Below, piece by piece: positions 7,142-11,687 of a DNA stretch of 11,687 bases (positions within the stretch are counted from its first letter, which is position 1; each line of letters opens with the position of its first letter). Below the pieces are notes generated by a model. That model had not been told where the DNA came from and searched no databases. It was given only the letters and a program-made list of their open reading frames with translations. The translations under genes were made by a program, and so were the position numbers. Origin of the DNA: an uncultured Bacilli bacterium (GTDB taxonomy: Bacteria > Bacillota_I > Bacilli_A > RF39 > UBA660). The stretch is taken from assembly GCA_947630865.1 (NCBI GenBank), contig CANRJE010000036.1, positions 1 to 11,687 on the forward strand. The letters are read 5' to 3'.

Positions 7142-7407
7142 ACTGTTTGTTTTAATTGAGTTCCTGCTTTAAATGTAACAGCTTTACGAGCAGGTATCTT
7201 AACTGTAGCTCCAGTTTGAGGATTACGTCCTGTACGAGCTTTTCTTTCAGAAACACCAAAAGTACCAAATCCAATTAAAGTAATTTTGTCACCTTTCTTT
7301 AAAGCTCCAGTGATTGCTTCGAAAGTAGCGTCGATAGCTCTTAAAGCATCAGCTTTTGTTAATCCTGCGCTAGTTGCAACAGCTTCTACTAATTCAACTT
7401 TTTTCAT
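7135..7407 (-). CDS. hup: DNA-binding protein HU
   Basis: Small nucleoid protein that binds and bends DNA as a dimer. The 90 residues are exactly family length. Signature regions are GFGTF at 46-50 and the beta-arm RNPQTG at 61-66, with the intercalating proline at 63, followed by KIPARKAVTFKAG. The frame is open to 7443, but ATG 7407 is preceded by a strong AAAGGAGG and gives the canonical N-terminus MKKVELVEAV. Base composition is clearly richer in G+C than the neighbours and codon choice is conserved, as expected of a highly expressed gene. It has its own promoter and terminator. Confidence 0.97.
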   Translation of the reverse strand: MKKVELVEAVATSAGLTKADALRAIDATFEAITGALKKGDKITLIGFGTFGVSERKARTGRNPQTGATVKIPARKAVTFKAGTQLKQTVN

Positions 7408-7462
7408 TATGTTCCTCCTTTGATTAGTAAATTTATTAAGCACATATCATGCTTATATATAC

Positions 7463-7491
7463 AAATTATCATAATTTTTTTTCTAAATCAA
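7463..7491 (-). promoter_or_regulatory. Promoter of hup
   Basis: On the minus strand TTGATT (7486-7491) and TAATTT (7463-7468) are separated by 17 bases, and TG one base before the -10 makes it an extended -10. Start of transcription near 7456 would give a leader of about 50 bases. Confidence 0.6.
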
Positions 7492-7511
7492 CACTTTTTT
7501 ACTTTTTTTTA

Positions 7512-8363
7512 CTATTTATCTTTATTTTTTACTTTATTTGTACTACTTTTTTTCTTAGTTGTAGTACTTTTTTTAGTAGTTCCCTTTTTCGTACCTTGAT
7601 AATTGTTTGTTCTTGTTTTCTTAGATGGACTAGTCTTTTTATGATAATTATTGCTGTTTTTCTTAACTTCAGTTTTCTTTTCAGTAATTATATCTTCAAT
7701 TGCTAAATCATCAGTTTTATAGTTATTAACAGTAATATTCATATCTTTAATTTTAACAGTTTCTAAATCTTTTTCCTTTAAAATAAAGAATAAAATTATC
7801 ATAATGACAATCATCACTAGAGATATAATGATGTTGCTTAATAAAGTATTAATAATATAGATGAAATCACTTTGTTCATATAAAACAGAAATATTATATA
7901 TTATAGTATTTAAGAATAAAGCTCCTAAAAGTCCAAAAGCAACTCCAAATAATTCTTTCTTGTAACTTTTAAAACTATCATATATATAAATTAACGCATA
8001 ATGAGAAGTTAAAAAAGCTACAAGGGATGCTAAAATATTAGATTCATTAACTTTAAATACTTGATTAACAGCTAAAGCCATATCAGGTATATTTCCTTGA
8101 CTTCCTAAACTAACAGCAAGAGAATAACTAATCGTTATAAATACTTGAATTAGTGTTGCAATTATTATAGCTCTATATGCAGCATTTTTACCACCCATAT
8201 TTAAAATTAAAAGTGTACACAAATAAGTAAATGGATAAGTTATAAATGAAACTGTTATAGTTAAATCTAAGAAATTTGTTAATTTTAAACCTATTAAATT
8301 AGAAACTACTAGCAAAACTACCAATAGACATGTAAAAAAAGTCTGTTTAAATTCTCTACTCAT
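7512..8363 (-). CDS. VUT-family (YhhQ-like) putative queuosine precursor transporter with basic tail
   Basis: Multi-pass membrane protein. Residues 8-195 contain about six hydrophobic segments and match the layout of the YhhQ/COG1738 family, whose studied members import 7-cyano-7-deazaguanine-type queuosine precursors. Recognisable spots are SNLIGLKL (21-28), YPFTYL (43-48) followed by the GGKNAAYRA loop, and ASLVAFL before IYIYDSFKSY (112-134). Several acidic residues typical of the family are replaced, so the substrate is uncertain. From about 228 to the end the protein carries a Lys/Thr/Ser/Asn-rich basic tail of about 55 residues that the family does not usually have; it would lie in the cytoplasm. 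AAGGAGG precedes the ATG. It precedes hup but is probably separately transcribed. Confidence 0.65.
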   Translation of the reverse strand: MSREFKQTFFTCLLVVLLVVSNLIGLKLTNFLDLTITVSFITYPFTYLCTLLILNMGGKNAAYRAIIIATLIQVFITISYSLAVSLGSQGNIPDMALAVNQVFKVNESNILASLVAFLTSHYALIYIYDSFKSYKKELFGVAFGLLGALFLNTIIYNISVLYEQSDFIYIINTLLSNIIISLVMIVIMIILFFILKEKDLETVKIKDMNITVNNYKTDDLAIEDIITEKKTEVKKNSNNYHKKTSPSKKTRTNNYQGTKKGTTKKSTTTKKKSSTNKVKNKDK

Positions 8364-8388
8364 ATATCCTCCTTCTTATTATAAGATA

Positions 8389-8417
8389 ATTATATAATAA
8401 TGTATTTTTAAAGTAAA
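8389..8417 (-). promoter_or_regulatory. Promoter of VUT-family gene
   Basis: On the minus strand TTTACT (8412-8417) and a perfect TATAAT (8389-8394) lie 17 bases apart. Transcription would start near 8382, about 20 bases before the ATG, with AAGGAGG in between. Confidence 0.6.
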
Positions 8418-8464
8418 GTAAAAATTGCAAAAAGATTAAATCAAATTTAAATTTTGAAAACTAG

Positions 8465-8493
8465 TTGCTAATTTTTTTCTAATTTGATAAAAT
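8465..8493 (+). promoter_or_regulatory. Promoter of small membrane protein gene
   Basis: TTGCTA (8465-8470), 17 bases, then TAAAAT (8488-8493) with TG one base upstream (extended -10). Start near 8500 leaves a very short leader, which supports the TTG at 8518 rather than the GTG at 8509 as start codon. It is divergent from the VUT promoter. Confidence 0.6.
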
Positions 8494-8517
8494 GTATTAA
8501 GATAGGAAGTGGTTTAT

Positions 8518-8823
8518 TTGGATGCAATAATTTTTATTATATTACTAGTAGTTGTAATTTGTTTTTTTAGAAGTTTATACAATACTGTTTTCTTCGTTGC
8601 TATAATCGATATATTTTTAAGAATTTTGACTTTTATTAAAGATAATACTTTTCAAGAATTAAAAGTTTTCATTGGTAAATATTTTCCAGAAAATATACCA
8701 CATATAATTGATAAATATGCTGATGGAACTCTCTATTTAGTATTAGTCTGGGTTTATGTCATTTTAATGGCTATCTTCTTATATTATATTGTTAGATATT
8801 TTATAAAACGAAGAAAATATTAA
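8518..8823 (+). CDS. Small two-helix membrane protein, unknown function
   Basis: A 101-residue protein that I cannot assign. Hydrophobic helices lie at about 3-30 and 72-92, joined by a segment (32-70) with an amphipathic start (DIFLRILTFIKDN) and ending in the basic tail RYFIKRRKY. The frame also has a GTG at 8509, but TTG 8518 is preferred: AGGAAGTGG sits 4 bases before it, and the promoter would put the transcript start only about 9 bases before the GTG. It stands alone, flanked by a promoter and a terminator, so it is a complete single-gene transcription unit and probably a real gene. Confidence 0.7.
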   Translation: MDAIIFIILLVVVICFFRSLYNTVFFVAIIDIFLRILTFIKDNTFQELKVFIGKYFPENIPHIIDKYADGTLYLVLVWVYVILMAIFLYYIVRYFIKRRKY

Positions 8824-8846
8824 AAACTATTTCGATAGTTTTTTTT
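8822..8846 (+). terminator. Bidirectional rho-independent terminator
   Basis: A 9-bp stem AAAAACTAT (8822-8830) / ATAGTTTTT (8835-8843) closed by a TTCG tetraloop and followed by more T. It begins at the stop codon of the small membrane protein. Read from the other strand it also ends in five T, so it can terminate the facing SPOR-radC-mreCD operon, whose last stop is at 8869. Confidence 0.8.
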
Positions 8847-8868
8847 ATTTTATCTAATTAAATTTATA

Positions 8869-9387
8869 CTATATCGCTTTTTTTAAATTCATCTTATATT
8901 TCAATACTTTTTTATCTTTAAAATCTTTATTCTTTAACCAAAATGATAAGAATAAAAAATATAAAATATTTAAAATAAGACTATTTTTAAACTTATAAAC
9001 TAAATCACTAAAAGTAACTAAACTATAATTACTTATTTTAACTAAAAAGAATAAAATTAAATCATATAAGAAAATAAATATTATAACTAAAATTAAACTT
9101 ACAAATAAATTACATCTTATATACTTATCTACTTTTTTAACAATTTTAGCAAACATTAAGAAAACTAAAGCATTAAATAAAAAAATATAAGAAAAAATTA
9201 AATCATAGAGAAGTCCCATCAAAAAAACAACTTTAAAATAATTTTTAAAATCAATTTTATTATACATAAAAACAACTAATGTTAAAGTTAACATTGGATA
9301 AAAAAGATTTAAAGAATTAAAGTAACTTGGTATAAAATAACTAATTAAAAAATCTAATAATATTGTTACAAGAATTAAAATTATCAT
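8869..9387 (-). CDS. mreD: Rod shape-determining protein MreD
   Basis: Integral membrane component of the elongasome, which guides lateral cell-wall synthesis. The 172-residue protein has five or six hydrophobic segments and the family block GLLYDLIFS at 58-66, preceded by YPMLTL near 30. Sequence conservation in MreD is low, so the call rests on this block, topology and the adjacent mreC. Its ATG overlaps the mreC stop by one base (TAATG) and is preceded by AAAGGAT. Last gene of the operon, ending before a terminator. Confidence 0.85.
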   Translation of the reverse strand: MIILILVTILLDFLISYFIPSYFNSLNLFYPMLTLTLVVFMYNKIDFKNYFKVVFLMGLLYDLIFSYIFLFNALVFLMFAKIVKKVDKYIRCNLFVSLILVIIFIFLYDLILFFLVKISNYSLVTFSDLVYKFKNSLILNILYFLFLSFWLKNKDFKDKKVLKYKMNLKKAI

Positions 9388-10127
9388 TAGGAATCCTTTC
9401 TTATTAAAACTTTTACAAATCTAAAATCATTAAAATCACTACTAGGTTCAACTTTAATAATTTTAGAAACATCATATTTATCACTTATAGTACCTGTTAC
9501 TTTACCAATTAATATACCACTTGGAAATATTCCTCCCATTCCACTTGTATAAACTAAACTATCATCTTTAACATCAGTTAATTTATTTGTTCCTGTTACT
9601 TCTAAATAATTTGAATTAGTATTATAACTTGATATTATTCCATAAACTGTATCACCTTCTGTTTTAATCATAACTGAAATCTTATTATTAATATCACTTG
9701 TTGTAATTAATTTAATTTCACTAGTTTTCTTACTTACTTTACTAATTCTCCCAATCAAGCCATTACTAGAAATAACAGCCATATCTTCTTTTATTCCAGA
9801 TGAAGAACCTTTATTAATCGTAATAGTATTAAACCAATATAGTCTATTTCTTTCAATAACTAATGCTGTAACACTATCAAAATCAGTTAAAGTACTACTT
9901 AAATCATTTATTTTTTTTAATTCTTCAAATTCTTTTTTTTCTTCTTGACTAATTCCTTTCTTTATTGTATCAGAAACACTTTCTTCATTAGTAACTGCAG
10001 AAACAGGAAAAAAGATAATATCTTTTATCAAATAATAAGGATAAAAAATATTAATATTGCTTCTAATAGCAATAAAAGAAATAAGATAAATTAAAACTAA
10101 GACAACAAAAGTTTTTATTTTTAACAT
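9387..10127 (-). CDS. mreC: Rod shape-determining protein MreC
   Basis: Scaffold of the elongasome, anchored in the membrane and acting outside it on penicillin-binding proteins. The 246 residues include a membrane anchor (about 5-23), a short helical or coiled segment (55-80), and the beta domain with INKGSSSGIKEDMAVISSNG (104-123) and SGMGGIFPSGILIGKV (195-210), both hallmark MreC blocks. The N-terminal part and coiled coil are shorter than in Bacillus (about 290 residues). GGAG before the ATG lies in the last codons of radC. Unlike the Bacillus cluster, mreB is not found between radC and mreC. Confidence 0.93.
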   Translation of the reverse strand: MLKIKTFVVLVLIYLISFIAIRSNINIFYPYYLIKDIIFFPVSAVTNEESVSDTIKKGISQEEKKEFEELKKINDLSSTLTDFDSVTALVIERNRLYWFNTITINKGSSSGIKEDMAVISSNGLIGRISKVSKKTSEIKLITTSDINNKISVMIKTEGDTVYGIISSYNTNSNYLEVTGTNKLTDVKDDSLVYTSGMGGIFPSGILIGKVTGTISDKYDVSKIIKVEPSSDFNDFRFVKVLIRKDS

Positions 10128-10130
10128 AGG

Positions 10131-10811
10131 CTACTCCATTAAATGATTATCAAAGAAACTAAAATAACTATCATCACTTAAAATAATATGATCAATTAAA
10201 TTTATCCCTTGAATCCTTCCAATTTCTATTAAAGTTTCTGTAAGTTCTATATCAGCTTTACTAGGAATAATATCTCCCGATGGATGATTATGAAGACAAA
10301 TAAAAGATGAAGCACTACATAAATAAGCATTTTTAAATACTTCTCTTGGATGAACTAAACTTCTATCAACTGTTCCCATAAATAACAATTTCCTTTCTAT
10401 TAACTTCTTTTTACTATCTAAATATAAAACATAAAAATGTTCTTGTTTTAACCCATAAAATAAATATTTATTATCTTCAAAAATTAATTTAGGATTTAAA
10501 TAACTTATTTTTTTTAAATCTTCTTTTTCTAAATAAATTCTTCTTGCTAATTCAGAAAAAACTAATAATTCTTGTTTCTTTACAAGTCCTAATCCTTTAA
10601 TATTATCAAATGTATGAATATCAATTTCTTTTAATCTTTTTATATCTCCTAATCTTTTTAAAACATTAATTGCTAATTCTTTAACAGATACCCCTCTAGT
10701 TCCTGTTTTAAGTAAAATAGCTAATAATTCTTCATTAGATAAACTTTTAATACCATATTTTATTAATCTTTCTCTAGGTCTTTCTGATTTAGGTATTTCT
10801 TTAATTAACAT
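10131..10811 (-). CDS. radC: RadC/UPF0758 family JAB-domain protein
   Basis: A helix-hairpin-helix region (around 67-80, IKGLGLVKKQ) is followed by a JAB1/MPN metal-binding domain with E124, HNHPSGD at 174-180 and D187. The 226 residues are full length. Despite the historical name, a role in DNA repair is not supported for most members; the domain resembles metalloproteases, and the true function is unclear. It lies 38 bases after the SPOR gene and 3 bases before mreC, matching the neighbourhood seen in Bacillus. GGTGAT lies before the ATG. Confidence 0.93.
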   Translation of the reverse strand: MLIKEIPKSERPRERLIKYGIKSLSNEELLAILLKTGTRGVSVKELAINVLKRLGDIKRLKEIDIHTFDNIKGLGLVKKQELLVFSELARRIYLEKEDLKKISYLNPKLIFEDNKYLFYGLKQEHFYVLYLDSKKKLIERKLLFMGTVDRSLVHPREVFKNAYLCSASSFICLHNHPSGDIIPSKADIELTETLIEIGRIQGINLIDHIILSDDSYFSFFDNHLME

Positions 10812-10849
10812 AACATCACCATTTATAATATAAACGAAAAATTTTTAAA

Positions 10850-11290
10850 TTATAAACTTAACTCTTCATTTTCAAATATTTCTTTCATAACTTTTTCAAT
10901 ATCTTCTTCTTTATCTACCCCTTCCAATTTAGAATCAAATTCTTTTAATAGATCTAAAGTTTCACTATTTTCAACATAATCACTTCTAATATAGGTATAA
11001 ACATTTTTATCTTTATAAAGATTTTGAATCTTAAGTGCTGTATTATAACTTGATGTTACTCCTAAATATATATAATATTTATCATCTAATTCTTTAATAA
11101 TATAATTTTCTAACTTTTTAGCATTTTCTTTAGCAACTTCCATTGTTTTGTAAACACCATATTGAACATAATAAATATTTCCATCTGAATCATGATAAAC
11201 ATTACCTTCATAATTTTTATAAATTAAACTTCCAAATCCATATCCTAACATAATACCAAGTATTATCACAATTACGATATTTTTCTTCAT
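10850..11290 (-). CDS. Membrane-anchored SPOR-domain protein (SpoIIB-like by position)
   Basis: Residues 4-23 form a membrane anchor. About 39-105 resembles a SPOR peptidoglycan-binding domain (YYVQYGVYKTMEVAKENAKK, then YYIYLGVTSSYNTALKI and VYTYIRSDYV). The C-terminal tail (108-146) is acidic. At 146 residues it is much shorter than Bacillus SpoIIB (about 330), which has a long cytoplasmic N-terminus. In Bacillus, spoIIB lies just upstream of maf-radC-mreBCD, and this gene is directly upstream of radC, so it may be the counterpart; SpoIIB takes part in septal peptidoglycan thinning during engulfment. A general cell-division SPOR protein is the alternative. AAAGGAGG stands before the ATG, with a TATACT -10 candidate at 11309-11314. 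Confidence 0.75.
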   Translation of the reverse strand: MKKNIVIVIILGIMLGYGFGSLIYKNYEGNVYHDSDGNIYYVQYGVYKTMEVAKENAKKLENYIIKELDDKYYIYLGVTSSYNTALKIQNLYKDKNVYTYIRSDYVENSETLDLLKEFDSKLEGVDKEEDIEKVMKEIFENEELSL

Positions 11291-11349
11291 ATTCCTCCTT
11301 TTTTTATTAGTATAAACTTTTAAAAAGAAGGATTTTGTCGAATAAAAAG

Positions 11350-11373
11350 AAAAAAGATGAAAAATTCACCTTT
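11350..11373 (-). terminator. Terminator of the Rpn-like gene
   Basis: On the minus strand AAAGGTGA (11366-11373) pairs with TCATCTTT (11353-11360), one G-U pair, loop of five, followed by a T-rich tract. It starts 6 bases after the stop at 11379. Confidence 0.65.
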
Positions 11374-11378
11374 AATTT

Positions 11379-11687
11379 TTATTTAGATTTTTCGAGTATC
11401 TTTTTAATTTTATTAATGCCAAGATTGGTTGCTTTAGATATTATATCAAGTCCTATTCCTTGCTTAGCAAAATTTATAACCATATCATTAGTTGCTTTCA
11501 TTGTTCCAATATTAATACCCCTATCGATTCCAATATTGATTCCTCTATCAATTCCAACATTAACTCCTTTATCAAAACTTTCTTGTTTTGTTACATTTAA
11601 AATTGTTTTGTTCATTCTTTTTACTTCATCAATTACATTATAGTATCTTCCCCAATATTCTTCATTTTCATTCATTCTTATTATCAC
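11379..11687 (-). CDS. Rpn/PD-(D/E)XK nuclease-type protein, C-terminal part (cut by window edge)
   Basis: Only the last 102 or so codons are in the window; the reading frame runs off the right edge, so start and nuclease domain are not visible. What remains is typical of the C-terminus of Rpn-family proteins (putative transposase/recombination-promoting nucleases): a Lys/Asp-Gly-rich repeat run (GVNVGIDRGINIGIDRGINI) followed by a helix-turn-helix-like end, AKQGIGLDIISKATNLGINKIKKI, matching the usual A-K-x-L-L-x-x-G-L-x-x-x-x-I-S-x-x-T-G-L-S-x-x-E-I pattern. Whether the full gene is intact cannot be told here. It is separated from the SPOR gene by a terminator and so forms its own unit. Confidence 0.75.
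   Translation of the reverse strand: MIIRMNENEEYWGRYYNVIDEVKRMNKTILNVTKQESFDKGVNVGIDRGINIGIDRGINIGTMKATNDMVINFAKQGIGLDIISKATNLGINKIKKILEKSK
11506..11577 (-). repeat. Three 24-bp coding repeats in the Rpn-like gene
   Basis: Three consecutive 24-base units (11506-11529, 11530-11553, 11554-11577), each encoding an 8-residue unit of the form I/F-D-K/R-G-I/V-N-I/V-G. Units 1 and 2 differ at a few bases, and unit 3 is more diverged. Such Gly-repeat linkers expand and shrink easily in this family. Confidence 0.75.

Noticed and set aside
7449..7706. Plus-strand open frame rich in Phe, Ser and Cys
   Set aside because: Antisense of the Lys-rich tail of the VUT-family gene and of the hup promoter; low complexity, no ribosome binding site.
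11335..11643. Plus-strand open frame with Ile/Pro repeats
   Set aside because: Shadow of the Rpn-like gene on the other strand; the repeats are the antisense of its 24-bp coding units.

Overview
The window looks like chromosomal DNA from a very AT-rich, low-GC Gram-positive bacterium of the Bacilli type. TGA is used as a stop (end of the GerA-like gene) and ribosome binding sites are of the GGAGG/GAGGTG type, so it uses the normal bacterial code and is not a Mycoplasma-code organism. A spore germination operon, a SPOR-domain gene beside radC-mreC-mreD, and a VUT-family transporter suggest a rod-shaped, spore-forming (or formerly spore-forming) Bacillota lineage with a compact genome, possibly a gut-associated uncultured Bacilli group. 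That taxonomic placement is an inference from gene content and base composition.

Layout, left to right. Positions 70-1878 (minus strand) hold an RlmCD/TrmA-type RNA m5U methyltransferase followed by a 193-residue protein I do not recognise. The divergent gap 1879-2259 is the most structured non-coding DNA here: two related, tandem inverted-repeat modules (1942-2085), a hairpin and a terminator with alternative pairings (2141-2195), and a possible forespore-type promoter (2213-2242). Positions 2260-5418 (plus strand) are a tightly coupled three-gene germinant receptor operon in the order A-C-B, with shortened C and B subunits. It converges on, and overlaps by 8 bases, a small secreted or membrane-anchored protein of unknown function (5411-5923, minus). 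Next on the minus strand come CCA-adding enzyme, HU and a VUT-family transporter with a lysine-rich tail. HU has its own promoter and a strong terminator.

A small two-helix membrane protein (8518-8823, plus) is divergent from the transporter and ends at a terminator that also serves the facing operon. That operon (11290 to 8869, minus) is SPOR protein - radC - mreC - mreD. The order matches the spoIIB-maf-radC-mreBCD region of Bacillus, but without maf and mreB. The right edge holds the C-terminal part of an Rpn/PD-(D/E)XK-type nuclease with three 24-bp coding repeats, followed by its own terminator.

Functionally the window is mostly housekeeping (RNA modification, tRNA maturation, nucleoid, cell-wall elongation) plus spore germination. 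I see no clear new defence or mobile system. The best candidate for something undescribed is the structured intergenic region 1940-2200.
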